Counted from the stretch's first letter, positions 47,782 to 58,931 are shown. The stretch is DNA of 64,000 bases from Planktomarina sp. (GCA_017856985.1 JAFMEA010000003.1:1-64000); one strand, 5' to 3'. Notes: a model not told the origin generated them from the letters alone. Program-made: numbers and translations.

Positions 47782-49113
47782 TTAACTATATTGCTCTACC
47801 AACTTTTTTATAGCTGCTTCTGGTGACATTTCATCACTTTTGCCAGTCCTGCGATTAGTTAACTCGACTACTCCATTTTTTAACCCGCGGGGACCAACCG
47901 TAATGCGCCAGGGCAGGCCAATAAGGTCCATAGTAGCAAATTTCCCACCAGCTCGCTCCTTACGATCATCGTATAGAGGCTCTAACCCAGCAACTCCAAG
48001 CCTTTGATAAAGACTTTCACAGGCGCTATCAGCCTCTTCATCACCTTGTTTAAGATTTATAATTCCGCAGTGATATGGCGTCACTCCCTCAGGCCATATA
48101 ATCCCTTTATCATCATGGCTTGCCTCAATAATTGCTCCTACCAGGCGGCTTACACCAATTCCATGGCTACCCATATGTACAGGTACAGTCTGGCCTTCAG
48201 AATCCTGAACCATAGCCCCCATAGCTTCAGAATATTTGGTTCCAAAATAAAAGATTTGCCCAACCTCTATTCCGCGTGCCACTTGGCGCCTCTCTTCTGG
48301 CACTTTTTCAAAAGCAACCTCATCATGAGTTTCATCAGTGCGCGCATATTTTTCTGTGAACTCCTCCATAATAGATTGGCATTGTTGTATGTTGTTAAAA
48401 TCAATGTCTCTGTCACCAAATTTTAATTCTGTTACCGCCTTATCGTAAAAAACTTCACTTTCACCAGTTTCAGCTAAAACTAAAAACTCATGAGTATCTT
48501 CACCTCCAATCGGCCCACTATCGGCACGCATCGGTATAGCTTGTAAGCCCATGCGTTCATAGGAACGCAAGTAACTGACTAGATGACGGTTATAAGCATG
48601 CAATGCATCTTCTTTGGTTAAATCAAAATTATAACCATCTTTCATGTAGAATTCACGGCCACGCATAACCCCAAAACGTGGTCGCCGTTCATCACGAAAT
48701 TTCCACTGGATCTGGTACATGGTCAGCGGTAAATCTTTATAGCTATTCACATGGCCTCGAAAAATATCTGTAATAAGCTCTTCCGCTGTTGGAGTGAATA
48801 ACATGTCTCGGTCATGGCGATCCTTAAAACGAAGCATTTCCTCACCATATTCCTCATACCTACCGGACTCTCGCCAAAGGTCTGCCGATTGAATAGTAGG
48901 CATCAGAATGGCCAAATGACCTGCTTTTTCCTGCTCCTCATGGATTATATTTTCAATATTTTTCAAGACTTTCAAACCTAATGGTAGCCATGAATAAATA
49001 CCAGCAGCAGATTGCTTAATCATCCCCGCGCGCAGCATGAGGCGATGTGAAACAATTTGCGCCTCTGCAGGATTTTCTTTCAGGACTGGCAAAAAATATC
49101 GGCTCAAACGCAT
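47782..49113 (-). CDS. proS: Proline-tRNA ligase, short alphaproteobacterial type
   Basis: A 443-residue class II synthetase lacking the large inserted editing domain of the E. coli enzyme, as is usual in alphaproteobacteria. [18 protein letters not shown] is motif 1 region, [19 protein letters not shown] is motif 2, and [18 protein letters not shown] is motif 3. Without the insertion, mischarged Ala-tRNA(Pro) must be cleared by another factor, not in this window. lolC follows after about 195 bp. Confidence 0.96.
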   Translation of the reverse strand: MRLSRYFLPVLKENPAEAQIVSHRLMLRAGMIKQSAAGIYSWLPLGLKVLKNIENIIHEEQEKAGHLAILMPTIQSADLWRESGRYEEYGEEMLRFKDRHDRDMLFTPTAEELITDIFRGHVNSYKDLPLTMYQIQWKFRDERRPRFGVMRGREFYMKDGYNFDLTKEDALHAYNRHLVSYLRSYERMGLQAIPMRADSGPIGGEDTHEFLVLAETGESEVFYDKAVTELKFGDRDIDFNNIQQCQSIMEEFTEKYARTDETHDEVAFEKVPEERRQVARGIEVGQIFYFGTKYSEAMGAMVQDSEGQTVPVHMGSHGIGVSRLVGAIIEASHDDKGIIWPEGVTPYHCGIINLKQGDEEADSACESLYQRLGVAGLEPLYDDRKERAGGKFATMDLIGLPWRITVGPRGLKNGVVELTNRRTGKSDEMSPEAAIKKLVEQYS

Positions 49114-49271
49114 GGGAAGCTCCAGTTAAGTATTAAACCTTTGTTTAGTGATCTAGAGCATTTGCCACAAGCTAAAGTAGAGAAACATGGCATCAAGACA
49201 ACATATTTTATCAAAAGCCTCTTGCATGGTCCCACTCAATACGCAATTTGGATGACAAAGGGAGCCCACAA

Positions 49272-50345
49272 ATGACCTTATCCGTATCATCACAAATACG
49301 CTACTACGTTACCGCATTGGTAATTTTTTCCCTATTCATATGGGTTTTAGATGACACTCTCCTACCATTTATACTTGGTGGGGCGATTGCCTACTGCCTA
49401 GATCCCTTGGCTGATCGATTAGAAAATCTAGGTATTTCGAGATTAATAGCCACTTCGATCATAACTGTTGGGACAATATTAATTTTCATTATTGGAGCCT
49501 TGCTTATCATACCCCTTCTAATCGAACAGGCGATGGCTTTATTTAATATAGCACCAGAAATAGCTCATAATTTTTGGAACTTTTTAACAACACGCTTTCC
49601 AGACCTTTTGGATGACAGCAGTACCATTCGCCAATCACTCACATCCCTTGGCGAAACAATCCAATCTCGTGGGGGAGATTTTCTCAAGGGCATCGCTGCG
49701 TCAGTAAATTCAATTTTAAATGTTTTGATCATAATCTTTATCGTACCCATAGTGGCATTCTATCTATTACTAGATTGGAATAACTTAGTTTCAAAAATTG
49801 ACCAGTTGGTCCCCCGCAACCATGTCAGCAGCGTGCGTGACGTAGGTCAGAAAATTGATGCAACTCTAGCATCTTTCATTCGGGGCCAGCTTACAGTCTG
49901 TGCTATACAGGGGGTCTACTACGCAATTGCTTTGATGTTAGCTGGCCTAAACTATGGTATAATTGTTGGGTTCGTCGCTGGGCTGGTCTCCTTTATTCCT
50001 TATTTTGGGGCTGTACTGGGAGGTGGTTTGGCTGTGGGCTTAGCCTTATTTCAGTTTTGGGGTGAATGGATAATAATTGGGACAATTGCTCTAATTTTTT
50101 TAATTGGACAAGTTTTGGAAGGCAACTTTCTAACCCCAAAACTGGTTGGAAACTCTGTTGGCCTTCACCCTGTCTGGTTAATATTTGCACTGTCAGTATT
50201 TGGAGGCTTATTTGGATTTGTAGGAATGCTACTGGCGGTGCCAGTTGCAGCCATAGTTGGTGTGGTTACAAAGTTTCTTTTAGAAAAATATAAACTAGGG
50301 AGACTTTACCTTGGCGAGATAGAAGACGACGAGCGAAATGGCTGA
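49272..50345 (+). CDS. AI-2E family transporter (PerM-like)
   Basis: A 357-residue membrane protein with seven or eight segments. ILGGAIAYCLDPLADRLE near the start and IPYFGAVLGGGLAVGLALFQ later are the family signature. Members have been linked to autoinducer or ion export; the substrate here is unknown. The ATG giving MTLSVSSQIRYY was chosen because GGGAG lies 8 nt ahead. Its end overlaps hda by 8 nt, a conserved alphaproteobacterial pairing. Confidence 0.93.
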   Translation: MTLSVSSQIRYYVTALVIFSLFIWVLDDTLLPFILGGAIAYCLDPLADRLENLGISRLIATSIITVGTILIFIIGALLIIPLLIEQAMALFNIAPEIAHNFWNFLTTRFPDLLDDSSTIRQSLTSLGETIQSRGGDFLKGIAASVNSILNVLIIIFIVPIVAFYLLLDWNNLVSKIDQLVPRNHVSSVRDVGQKIDATLASFIRGQLTVCAIQGVYYAIALMLAGLNYGIIVGFVAGLVSFIPYFGAVLGGGLAVGLALFQFWGEWIIIGTIALIFLIGQVLEGNFLTPKLVGNSVGLHPVWLIFALSVFGGLFGFVGMLLAVPVAAIVGVVTKFLLEKYKLGRLYLGEIEDDERNG

Positions 50346-51003
50346 ACAACTAAGCTTTGAATTACCTATAAAAGCAGCTTCAGGCCGCGACGCATTTTTT
50401 ATTTCTGACGCAAACAGAAATGCCGTATCAATGTTGGAAAATAGTGCGCAATGGCCACAAAAAAAAATGCTCCTTTTAGGCCCTGAAAAATGTGGAAAAA
50501 CGCATCTTCTGAAAATTTGGGCCACCGAAAACGGAGCCTTAAGACTTAATCCTCTGAACGATTTTGACCAACCATTAGACGGTGCAAGTGTTATAGTGGA
50601 TAACATACAGGATTTGGCTGGGAATTCGGTCGCAGAAACAAGAATGTTCCACTTACATAACCACCTACACTCAACAGGCGGTTTCTTACTTATGGCCTCA
50701 AACATGTTGGTAAGTCAGTCAGGCTTCAAATTAGCAGACCTCTTAAGTCGACTTCAGGGTATAAGCAGTACGACTATTCAGCACCCCGATGACAAATTAC
50801 TGCGTGCAGTTTTGTTGAAAGCATTTATGGATCGGCAGCTATCACCAGCGCCCCCTGTATTTTCCTATATACTGAAAAATATGAGCCGAAGCTTTGATGC
50901 TATCTTTGATATTGTCGAGAAATTGGACGTAAAAAGTTTAGCTGAAAAACGCCCTATCTCACGTGGAATGGCCGCAAGTATTTTATGCAGTAGCATCGAC
51001 TAA
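50338..51003 (+). CDS. hdaA: HdaA, regulatory inactivator of DnaA
   Basis: A 221-residue DnaA-domain-III homologue. The N-terminal clamp-binding motif QLSFELP (residues 4-10) tethers it to the replication clamp; the AAA+ P-loop is GPEKCGKTHL and Walker B VIVDNIQD (Asn in the second position, as in Hda). It promotes ATP hydrolysis on DnaA and so prevents over-initiation. It has no DNA-binding domain IV. Overlaps the AI-2E gene and leads to ppk 72 nt on. Confidence 0.93.
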   Translation: MAEQLSFELPIKAASGRDAFFISDANRNAVSMLENSAQWPQKKMLLLGPEKCGKTHLLKIWATENGALRLNPLNDFDQPLDGASVIVDNIQDLAGNSVAETRMFHLHNHLHSTGGFLLMASNMLVSQSGFKLADLLSRLQGISSTTIQHPDDKLLRAVLLKAFMDRQLSPAPPVFSYILKNMSRSFDAIFDIVEKLDVKSLAEKRPISRGMAASILCSSID

Positions 51004-51074
51004 GGCGAATTATAATCCTACTCTGTACAATCTTACGCCATCAAGAATAAGTTGTTTGCCAGCGAAAAGGGTTA

Positions 51075-53264
51075 ATGATGACAAACCAGGCCGACTTTCT
51101 AAATTCCAAATTCCCAGCTCCAAAGGACCGTGGATTAGACACTTCTGGGCACCATAAGTATATTAACCGCGAATTATCTTGGTTAGCTTTCAATTGGCGA
51201 GTTTTGGAAGAGGCAGATAATTGGAATGTCCCTTTATTGGAAAGGCTACGTTTTCTCTCGATTTCAGCAACCAATCTCGATGAGTTTTATTCAGTTCGTG
51301 TTGCTGGATTACGTGAGCTCGCCAAAAGTGGAAGTAATACCCCAGCGATTGACGGACGTAACCCGTCTGAGCAACTGAAGCTTATAGAGGTCGAAGCCCG
51401 AAGGTTAATGAAAGAACAACAGTTGGTTTTAACCAAACTTCGTAAGGAGATGGCCGAACAAAATATAACGATACTGACAGCGGCTCAGGCTAAAAATCAT
51501 TTTGCATATCTTCAAAAAATATTTCTTTCAGACGTATTTCCAATAATATCACCTTTGGCAATCGATCCTGCACATCCATTTCCATTTATCCCAAATTCTG
51601 GGTTTGCATTGGCACTGCAATTGGAACGTAAATCTGATGGGCGAAGCCTTCGCGCACTAGTCCCCGTCCCGCATCAGGTAAACAGATTTGTAAAACTACA
51701 AGGAAAGGGTTCTAACTACATCCCACTGGAAGAATTAATTTTGATGCAGATGGGACAAGTTTTTCCCGGCTACACATTAACAGGTCACTGCGCATTTTCC
51801 ATTCTACGGGATAGTGATCTAGAAGTTGAAGATGAAGCCGAAGATTTAGTTCGTGAATTTGAAGTTGCTTTGAAGCGTCGTCGAAGGGGAGAAGTAATCC
51901 GGCTCAAGATAAGTGCCGGCGCACCTGAAGCACTTCGCAATTCTATTATGCTTGAACTAAATGTTACGGAAAACGAAGTTGTCGAAATTGATGGAATGAT
52001 TGGGCTATCCAGCTTAACCGAATTGGTATTTGAGTCAGAAGCAAAGTTAGTCTGGCCAAACTTCAGTCCACGGGTTCCAGAACGGGTAACAGATCATGAA
52101 GGAGATATGTTTGCAGCCATTAGTCAAAAGGACCTACTACTTCAACATCCTTACGAGACTTTTGATATGGTGGTTCGTTTTTTACAGCAGGCAGCAATTG
52201 ATCCTAATGTAGTAGCCATCAAGCAAACTCTATACCGTACATCTAAACGTTCACCAATTGTTGAGGCACTCTGTGAAGCTGCTGAAGCTGGCAAATCAGT
52301 GACAGCGTTAGTGGAATTAAAAGCCCGGTTTGATGAAGCAGCAAACATTCGTCAGTCACGTCGTCTGGAGCGAGCTGGTGCACATGTAGTTTATGGTTTC
52401 ATAAATTTAAAAACTCACGCAAAAATAAGTACAGTGGTTCGCCGCGAGGGGAGCAAATTAATCACTTACACTCATTACGGCACTGGAAATTACCATCCAA
52501 TAACGGCCCAGACTTATACCGATGTAAGCCTGTTCACCCGCGACGCAGCACTGGGAAGAGATGCAACAAAAGTCTTCAACTATCTTTCTGGCTATGCGCA
52601 ACCTAAAACTTTAGAAAATATTTCAATATCTCCACTCTCTCTAAAGTCAACTTTACTGGAACGGATTGCATCAGAGAAAACTAATGCAAGCAAAGGAAAA
52701 CCTGCAGCAATTTGGGCAAAAATGAACTCATTGATAGATGCAGATGTGATTGATGCACTTTACGCAGCTGGACAAGCAGGCGTAAAAATTAATCTAGTAA
52801 TACGTGGTATTTGTGGATTGCGTCCCGGGGTCAAAGGACTCTCGGAGAATATTCGAGTTAAGTCAATTATTGGGCGTTTTCTGGAACATTCCCGTATTGT
52901 TTGCTTTGCTAACGGGAACAAGATGCCCAGCCTGAAATCAAAAGTGTATATTTCATCTGCTGATTGGATGGGTCGCAACCTTAACCGCAGAGTGGAAACG
53001 CTTGTTGAGATAAAAAATTCCACTGTAAAATCGCAAATTGTAAACCAAATTATGGCAGCTAATTTGGCTGATATTGCTCAATCTTGGATAATGCAGCACG
53101 ACGGGACTTATACCCGAGCCACTTGGCCAAGTGGCAAATTTGCATTTAATTGCCATCGTTTTTTTATGGAAAATGCATCCCTTTCAGGTCGCGGCAGTGC
53201 AGGTGCTAAAGATGTACCCAAATTAACTCATTCCGACACCACGCAAGCTCTACCAAAACCATGA
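51075..53264 (+). CDS. ppk1: Polyphosphate kinase 1
   Basis: A 729-residue PPK1 making polyphosphate from ATP. YINRELSWLAFNWRVLEEA opens the N domain; the phosphorylated His is in LKTHAKIS; the second PLD-like motif is in KVYISSADWMGRNLNRR. A second ATG one codon later has a better distance to AAGGG. It lies between hdaA and ppx, so polyphosphate synthesis and breakdown genes are on one unit with the replication regulator. Confidence 0.96.
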   Translation: MMTNQADFLNSKFPAPKDRGLDTSGHHKYINRELSWLAFNWRVLEEADNWNVPLLERLRFLSISATNLDEFYSVRVAGLRELAKSGSNTPAIDGRNPSEQLKLIEVEARRLMKEQQLVLTKLRKEMAEQNITILTAAQAKNHFAYLQKIFLSDVFPIISPLAIDPAHPFPFIPNSGFALALQLERKSDGRSLRALVPVPHQVNRFVKLQGKGSNYIPLEELILMQMGQVFPGYTLTGHCAFSILRDSDLEVEDEAEDLVREFEVALKRRRRGEVIRLKISAGAPEALRNSIMLELNVTENEVVEIDGMIGLSSLTELVFESEAKLVWPNFSPRVPERVTDHEGDMFAAISQKDLLLQHPYETFDMVVRFLQQAAIDPNVVAIKQTLYRTSKRSPIVEALCEAAEAGKSVTALVELKARFDEAANIRQSRRLERAGAHVVYGFINLKTHAKISTVVRREGSKLITYTHYGTGNYHPITAQTYTDVSLFTRDAALGRDATKVFNYLSGYAQPKTLENISISPLSLKSTLLERIASEKTNASKGKPAAIWAKMNSLIDADVIDALYAAGQAGVKINLVIRGICGLRPGVKGLSENIRVKSIIGRFLEHSRIVCFANGNKMPSLKSKVYISSADWMGRNLNRRVETLVEIKNSTVKSQIVNQIMAANLADIAQSWIMQHDGTYTRATWPSGKFAFNCHRFFMENASLSGRGSAGAKDVPKLTHSDTTQALPKP

Positions 53265-53320
53265 TCTGATTGACCGAGCCTGAGCGTTTGTTAACATCCA
53301 CTTAATCTAGAGGACCACAA

Positions 53321-54865
53321 ATGGATAGATTAGCAGGCATTTCTTCAAATTGGGGTCCATTTAATAGGCCATTATTTGAAAACCCTAAGGCAAGAGATCT
53401 GTCCCGCGTTGGCGTGATTGATGTGGGATCTAATTCAGTACGCCTAGTTGTTTTTGATGGTGCAGCCCGATCACCTGCCTACTTTTTTAACGAAAAGGTT
53501 ATGTGTGCCTTAGGAGCCGGCCTTGCTGAAACTGGTAAACTAAACCCAGAAGGTCGCCAACGCGCACTTTCCGCATTGAGGCGTTTCTGTACCATAGGCA
53601 AGGGTGTTGGCCTTCAGGATTTAACGGCAATTGCTACAGCGGCTGTTAGAGAAGCCAGTGATGGGACTAGCTTTGTGAACCAAGTTTTTTCTGAAACTGG
53701 TTTAAAAATTCATGTCGTTAGTGGTCCAGAGGAAGCCCGACTGTCAGCACAGGGCGTCTTACTTGGATGGCCAGGATCTTATGGCCTTGTATGTGACATC
53801 GGTGGTGCATCTATGGAATTGGCCGAAATTTCAAATGGGGAAGTTGGGAAAAGGATTACCTCATCGTTAGGCCCGTTAAGTATTGCTGGTATCACTGGAG
53901 GCAAGCGTGGCCAAAAGTTATTTATTTCCAAAACTTTGGATAATTTGCACATTCAAATGGGATCACAATCTGATCGATTGTTTCTAGTAGGGGGATCTTG
54001 GCGCGCGATTGCCCGTATTGACATGCATCGTCGGGGTTACCCACTTCACGTGATGCATGAATACCGTATGACATTTCAAGACATTCACAAAACAGACGAA
54101 TATATAAAGAACTATGGTTTAGACAGTATCAAATCAGAAATTCGCATTGCATCAGAGAGAATTGATTTAGTTCCAATCGCAATACAAATTTTGAAAGGTC
54201 TTATTCGACGATTTAAACCACACGATATCGCAATATCAAGCTATGGTATACGAGAGGGTATGCTCTACGAGCAGATGCCGCAAATAATGCGGGATCGAGA
54301 TCCATTAATCGAGAGCTGCCACTTTGCTGAGCGAAAAGATGCTCGACTGCCGGGGTTTGGCATGCGATTGCATAAATTCATATTACCAATCTTTATTAAC
54401 ATCAGACCTGAAAAAGCTAGGCTGGTTCGTGCCGCCTGCCTTTTGCATGATGTAAGTTGGCGCGCGCATCCAGATTTTCGCGCAGAAACATGCTTTGATT
54501 ATGCCACACGCTCAAATCTTGGAGGTTTAAGCCATAACGAACGTGTTTTTTTGGGGCTTGCTCTGCTGCATAGATATCGTAACAAACGTAATGTAAGCCA
54601 GCTGGAGCCTATGATATCCCTTCTATCGTCTGATGACAAAAAAGAAGCTGAAGTATTGGGAAAAGCCATGCGATTAGGTGCAATGCTTTGGGCTAATCCA
54701 GACGACGAAACTGCAAAATTAAATTGGATCAAAAAGAATAAAATACTATCACTAAGCCTTACAGCCGAAGCAGAACCCCTTTTTGGGGAGGTGGCGGAAG
54801 AGCGGTTTCGTTCTCTGGCTAAGGCCTTAGGCGCTGCCCCTAATATAGATATTAGGCTCACTTAA
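53321..54865 (+). CDS. ppx: Exopolyphosphatase / Ppx-GppA family phosphatase
   Basis: A 514-residue protein. VIDVGSNSVRLVVFDG is the phosphate-1 loop and VCDIGGASMELAEI the phosphate-2 loop of the sugar kinase/Hsp70 fold; the C-terminal half with LLHDVSWRAHPDFR is the HD-like helical domain. It breaks down polyphosphate or pppGpp. It follows ppk with a 56-bp gap and converges with the TerB/DnaJ gene 7 bp beyond its stop. Confidence 0.94.
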   Translation: MDRLAGISSNWGPFNRPLFENPKARDLSRVGVIDVGSNSVRLVVFDGAARSPAYFFNEKVMCALGAGLAETGKLNPEGRQRALSALRRFCTIGKGVGLQDLTAIATAAVREASDGTSFVNQVFSETGLKIHVVSGPEEARLSAQGVLLGWPGSYGLVCDIGGASMELAEISNGEVGKRITSSLGPLSIAGITGGKRGQKLFISKTLDNLHIQMGSQSDRLFLVGGSWRAIARIDMHRRGYPLHVMHEYRMTFQDIHKTDEYIKNYGLDSIKSEIRIASERIDLVPIAIQILKGLIRRFKPHDIAISSYGIREGMLYEQMPQIMRDRDPLIESCHFAERKDARLPGFGMRLHKFILPIFINIRPEKARLVRAACLLHDVSWRAHPDFRAETCFDYATRSNLGGLSHNERVFLGLALLHRYRNKRNVSQLEPMISLLSSDDKKEAEVLGKAMRLGAMLWANPDDETAKLNWIKKNKILSLSLTAEAEPLFGEVAEERFRSLAKALGAAPNIDIRLT

Positions 54866-54872
54866 TTTTATT

Positions 54873-55565
54873 TTACGCAAGAAAGTTTTCTGTAGCATTA
54901 TTTATTTTGTCCCAAGCCTGGTTGATAGCAACCAGCCGGGCTTCACCCAATTTAACTGCCTCAATTGGAACACCACGGGCAGTTAGTTGATCAGGATGGT
55001 TTTTTTTAACTAAATCCCTCCAGGCATTGCGAATCTCAATTAGGCTAGCAGAAGGGGATACGCCCAAAACCTCATAGGGGTTGGCCGGCGTTCCTTTGAT
55101 ATAGCGTGCTTTCATTATCCTAAAACTACGATCGCTCAGCACAAAAATTTCACATACTCGTTTAAGGAATGCATCTTCTTGTTCGTGGTAGCGGCCATCA
55201 GCAACTGCAATATGAAATAGGCCTTCAAGTAAATCTTCCAATGTGTCAGTTTGAGTGCCAAACATTTTTTTTATTTTACGAGCATAAATTTCGAAGCCAG
55301 CAACATCTTGTCTTGCTAGGTCAAAGACACGCTCTGCATTAGCTTCATCCGATACTGGAACGCGAAAAACTTCTCTAAACGCCAGGACCTCTGAGTGGGT
55401 AACCTGACCATCCGCTTTTGCCATCTTTGCACTCAAGGCAATAACTGCAATGGTAAAGCCCACTGTTCGCTCTGGTGGAGTTTTTAATTTTTTGAAAACG
55501 TTAGATAGGCTCTCACCAGAAACCAGGGCAGTCAGCACATCAGCAATTCGGGACCAAAGTGACAT
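54873..55565 (-). CDS. TerB-DnaJ fusion protein (DjlA-like)
   Basis: A 230-residue protein with an N-terminal TerB-type helical domain (KMAKADGQVTHSEVLAFREV, and HIAVADGRYHEQEDAFLKRV) and a C-terminal J domain (NPYEVLGVSPSAS, with the HPD motif in KKNHPDQL). It should stimulate a DnaK partner. There is no N-terminal membrane segment of the E. coli DjlA kind. ATG (MSLWSRI) was chosen; a GTG two codons earlier is possible. It converges with ppx. Confidence 0.9.
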   Translation of the reverse strand: MSLWSRIADVLTALVSGESLSNVFKKLKTPPERTVGFTIAVIALSAKMAKADGQVTHSEVLAFREVFRVPVSDEANAERVFDLARQDVAGFEIYARKIKKMFGTQTDTLEDLLEGLFHIAVADGRYHEQEDAFLKRVCEIFVLSDRSFRIMKARYIKGTPANPYEVLGVSPSASLIEIRNAWRDLVKKNHPDQLTARGVPIEAVKLGEARLVAINQAWDKINNATENFLA

Positions 55566-55611
55566 ACACACCCATAAGATAATAATTCTAAATGTTAAAG
55601 TCCAAAGCTTG

Positions 55612-56226
55612 TTATTGAAGTGTTATTAATCTCTCATCTTTTTCAATTTCAGCAGAAATTTTTTCTACCCCCGTTTCAAAAATTATTCTATCGTCATTCA
55701 TGAGATCACCGAGAGAAGATTTCATTGTTTCAGCCTGTGGATGCCGGATTTTCAGAGTATGTAAACGGCATTTGCTGTCAGGCAAGTCAAGACATGGGTG
55801 GAAGCCACCCTCCCATTCAATCAATGCTGGGCCATAGCCACCAAAAGGAAGTTGGCCAGACGCACTGACAGAAATTACCCACTGGTACTTGCCCCGTTGA
55901 AGCCTTACCGGCTCACCGAACTCAGGGTCGAGTTGCGAGAGCGTATGCTTAATATTTTTGGTAGCTAAAACCCAACCAGCCAAACGCGGCGGGCCCACAA
56001 AATGATCAAGCCCAAACCAACGTGCGAACTCAGGCTTTGTGGCAGCATGGTCAATCGAAATAGTCTCCAAGTAACATGTTGGCCCCATTCCCCAAAGGTG
56101 ATTATGCGTTCCAAAATATTTATGTTTGCCACTTACTTTGGGCATCTCACCAAGTGTATTGCTTACCCAATCTGTTGCGATGGCCCGGGACGTCCCTGCT
56201 ACCACAAAGTGATCTAAGACCAGCAT
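55612..56226 (-). CDS. VOC-superfamily protein, Glyoxalase-3-like domain
   Basis: A 204-residue protein beginning VLDHFVVAGTS, with GTHNHLWGMGPTCYLETISID, the pattern of the glyoxalase-like domain (PF13468 type). Metal-site residues (His near the start, Glu in LETISID) are present. It is longer than methylmalonyl-CoA epimerase and lacks its pattern, so despite lying 31 bp after the mutase gene it is probably not that enzyme. Substrate unknown. A five-codon-earlier start is possible. Confidence 0.75.
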   Translation of the reverse strand: MLVLDHFVVAGTSRAIATDWVSNTLGEMPKVSGKHKYFGTHNHLWGMGPTCYLETISIDHAATKPEFARWFGLDHFVGPPRLAGWVLATKNIKHTLSQLDPEFGEPVRLQRGKYQWVISVSASGQLPFGGYGPALIEWEGGFHPCLDLPDSKCRLHTLKIRHPQAETMKSSLGDLMNDDRIIFETGVEKISAEIEKDERLITLQ

Positions 56227-56256
56227 TATCCTTCTCCGCAACTGCGCACTAGAATT

Positions 56257-58383
56257 TCAAGCGCGAGCTTTTCGTATCAGATCCAAGACTTCTTTAGCTG
56301 CATTCGGAATGTTAGTCCCTGGTCCAAAAATAGCAGCTACGCCGGCCATTTTTAGGAAATCATAATCTTGCTGAGGTATTACCCCACCACAAACAACGAT
56401 AATTTCCTCTGCATCAGCTGCCTTCAATGCCGCGACTAGCTTTGGTGCCAGAGTTTTATGCCCTGCCGCTTGGCTTGAAATACCCACGACATGTACATCA
56501 TTGTCGACTGCGTCTTGAGCAGCTTCCTCCGGGGTTTGAAACAATGGCCCAACATCCACATCAAATCCGATGTCAGCAAAGGCAGTGGCAATGACTTTGG
56601 CTCCCCGATCATGACCATCTTGCCCCATTTTAACTACCAGAATACGTGGTCGCCTACCTTCAGTTGCTGCAAAATCTTCAACTGATCTTTGAATGGTTTT
56701 AAAATCCTCATCATCCTCATAAATCGAACCATATACACCTGCCAATGTTTTCACCTCCGCTCGATGCCGGCCAAACGTGCCTTCCATCGCTATTGAAATT
56801 TCGCCCACAGTCGCACGTTGACGCGCAGCTTCAATCGCGGCCTCTAAAAGATTGCCACCCTCCTCGCAGCGACGCCCCAGCTCAAGCAAAGCTGCATCAC
56901 AAGCTGATTTATTTCGAGTTCTACGAATATTTTCAAGCTTAGTTAGCTGAGCTTCACGAACTTCGTTGTTATCGATATCACGAACGTCGATATCAGGTTG
57001 GGTTTCAAGCTTGTATTTATTTACACCAATAATGACTTCTTCTCCACGATCTATAAGAGCTTGTCGTCGAGCAGCGCTTTCCTCTATTTTTAATTTAGGG
57101 ATGCCACTAGCAACAGCTTTAGTCATTCCGCCTAGTTGCTCAACCTCTTCAATAAGAGCCCACGCCTCATCAATCATATCTGCGGTGAGTTTTTCCACAT
57201 AATAAGAGCCTGCCAGGGGATCAACCACATTGGTTACACCAGTTTCTTCTTGTAAGATCAGCTGGGTATTTCTTGCAATCCGGGCAGAAGTTTCTGTTGG
57301 CAATGCAATTGCCTCATCAAAGCTATTAGTATGTAACGATTGAGTGCCACCCAAGACAGCTGACATAGCTTCAAAAGCTGTACGAACAATATTATTATAA
57401 GGATCTTGCTCTTGAAGGCTGACACCTGAAGTCTGACAGTGGGTGCGAAGCATGCTTGATTTTGGATTTTTGGGCTCGAACTCAGCCATGACACGGTGCC
57501 ACAGCACACGGGCCGCACGCAACTTTGCAACCTCCATGAAGAAATTCATGCCTATGGCAAAAAAGAAAGATAGCCGGCCAGCAAACGCATCTACATCCAT
57601 GCCACGTTCTATCGCTGCACGCACATATTCTCGACCATCAGCAATTGTGTAAGCTAGCTCTTGCACTAGATTGGCACCCGCTTCTTGCATGTGATAGCCA
57701 CTAATTGAAATTGAATTGAATTTAGGCATTTCCGTTGCCGTAAACTCAATAATATCAGCCACGATCCGCATCGAAGCTTCTGGGGGATATATATAGGTAT
57801 TGCGTACCATAAATTCTTTCAAAATATCATTTTGGATTGTTCCAGAAAGGTCAGCTCTCGCAACACCCTGCTCTTCGCCTGCTACAATAAATGAAGCCAA
57901 AACTGGTATAACTGCCCCATTCATGGTCATTGAGACAGAAATCTTGTCTAAAGGAATACCATCAAATAAAATTTTCATATCTTCTACACTGTCGATCGCC
58001 ACCCCAGCTTTGCCGACGTCGCCAACTACACGAGGATGGTCACTGTCAAAGCCACGGTGCGTGGCAAGGTCAAATGCAACAGAAACACCCTGCTGACCCC
58101 CAGATAAAGCCTGCCGGTAGAAAGCATTAGACTCTTCAGCAGTCGAAAATCCTGCATACTGCCTTATTGTCCAAGGCCGGCCCGCATACATAGTAGCTTT
58201 AACCCCACGACTGTAGGGCGCCTCACCGGGAATACTCTCAATATGGTCCAAGCCATGTAAATCTTCAGCCGTATACACTGGCTGCACATCAATGCCTTCA
58301 AGCGTTCTCCAGGTTAAATCTTTTAAAGACTTTCCCCGCAATTCTTTTTCAGCCATCTGGCTCCAAGACTTTTTACTTACCAC
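56257..58383 (-). CDS. scpA: Methylmalonyl-CoA mutase
   Basis: A 708-residue single-chain adenosylcobalamin mutase interconverting (R)-methylmalonyl-CoA and succinyl-CoA. The TIM barrel has [15 protein letters not shown] and [19 protein letters not shown]; the C-terminal B12 domain has the axial His in [12 protein letters not shown] and [12 protein letters not shown]. The start is GTG with GGGAG 7 nt ahead. It completes, with pccA and pccB, the propionyl-CoA route; the epimerase and the G-protein chaperone (MeaB) are not in this window. Confidence 0.97.
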   Translation of the reverse strand: MVSKKSWSQMAEKELRGKSLKDLTWRTLEGIDVQPVYTAEDLHGLDHIESIPGEAPYSRGVKATMYAGRPWTIRQYAGFSTAEESNAFYRQALSGGQQGVSVAFDLATHRGFDSDHPRVVGDVGKAGVAIDSVEDMKILFDGIPLDKISVSMTMNGAVIPVLASFIVAGEEQGVARADLSGTIQNDILKEFMVRNTYIYPPEASMRIVADIIEFTATEMPKFNSISISGYHMQEAGANLVQELAYTIADGREYVRAAIERGMDVDAFAGRLSFFFAIGMNFFMEVAKLRAARVLWHRVMAEFEPKNPKSSMLRTHCQTSGVSLQEQDPYNNIVRTAFEAMSAVLGGTQSLHTNSFDEAIALPTETSARIARNTQLILQEETGVTNVVDPLAGSYYVEKLTADMIDEAWALIEEVEQLGGMTKAVASGIPKLKIEESAARRQALIDRGEEVIIGVNKYKLETQPDIDVRDIDNNEVREAQLTKLENIRRTRNKSACDAALLELGRRCEEGGNLLEAAIEAARQRATVGEISIAMEGTFGRHRAEVKTLAGVYGSIYEDDEDFKTIQRSVEDFAATEGRRPRILVVKMGQDGHDRGAKVIATAFADIGFDVDVGPLFQTPEEAAQDAVDNDVHVVGISSQAAGHKTLAPKLVAALKAADAEEIIVVCGGVIPQQDYDFLKMAGVAAIFGPGTNIPNAAKEVLDLIRKARA

Positions 58384-58484
58384 CGGTGAACTCCCTTTAT
58401 CATGGCCACCTGATCAAATATTTTGTAATTTTCCTCTTCGCTTGCGTACTGAAAACGTTTATAGCAACAAACAGAGGAGATCTT

Positions 58485-58931
58485 ATGTTAAATCGAATTT
58501 TGGCAATAATTTTTGGTATTATAACACTGAGCTCTTCCGCGACAGCCGGCGAAACACTAGCAGCTTGGAAGGCAGACCCATCACGTATATTTTCGACGTC
58601 AGATGTTGATCTTGAAGAAATGGTTTGGGTTGCGCGTCCACTCATTGTTTTTGCAGACAGCCCATTGGACCCAACTTTCAGGCAGCAAATGGCTCTTTTG
58701 AAGGAAAGTTTGGACATCATCTTGGAAAGAGATGTAATGGTGGTGGTTGATACAAATCCAGAATTGAAAACTGCACTCCGTAAAAACCTTAGGCCAAAGG
58801 GATTTGTATGGGTGTTGCTTGGTAAAGACGGCAATGTTAAATTAAGGAAACCATTTGCTTGGGGTATGCGAGAACTGAGCCGCGTAATTGACAAAATGCC
58901 AATGCGGCAACAAGAAATTAAGAAGCCATAA
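58485..58931 (+). CDS. DUF4174 periplasmic protein
   Basis: A 148-residue protein with a signal peptide (LNRILAIIFGIITLSSSATA) followed by a thioredoxin-like DUF4174 domain: RPLIVFADSPLDPTFRQQ, then ERDVMVVVDTNPE and GFVWVLLGKDGNVKLRK. It has no Cys-X-X-Cys, so it is not a redox thioredoxin. The ATG was chosen because AGAGGAG lies 6 nt ahead; a longer frame upstream runs to the scpA start and is unlikely. It is the only plus-strand gene between scpA and pccA. Confidence 0.85.
   Translation: MLNRILAIIFGIITLSSSATAGETLAAWKADPSRIFSTSDVDLEEMVWVARPLIVFADSPLDPTFRQQMALLKESLDIILERDVMVVVDTNPELKTALRKNLRPKGFVWVLLGKDGNVKLRKPFAWGMRELSRVIDKMPMRQQEIKKP

Noticed and set aside
49057..49275. A plus-strand frame running into the AI-2E permease start
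   Set aside because: It overlaps the proS start on the other strand, has no ribosome site and matches no family known to me.
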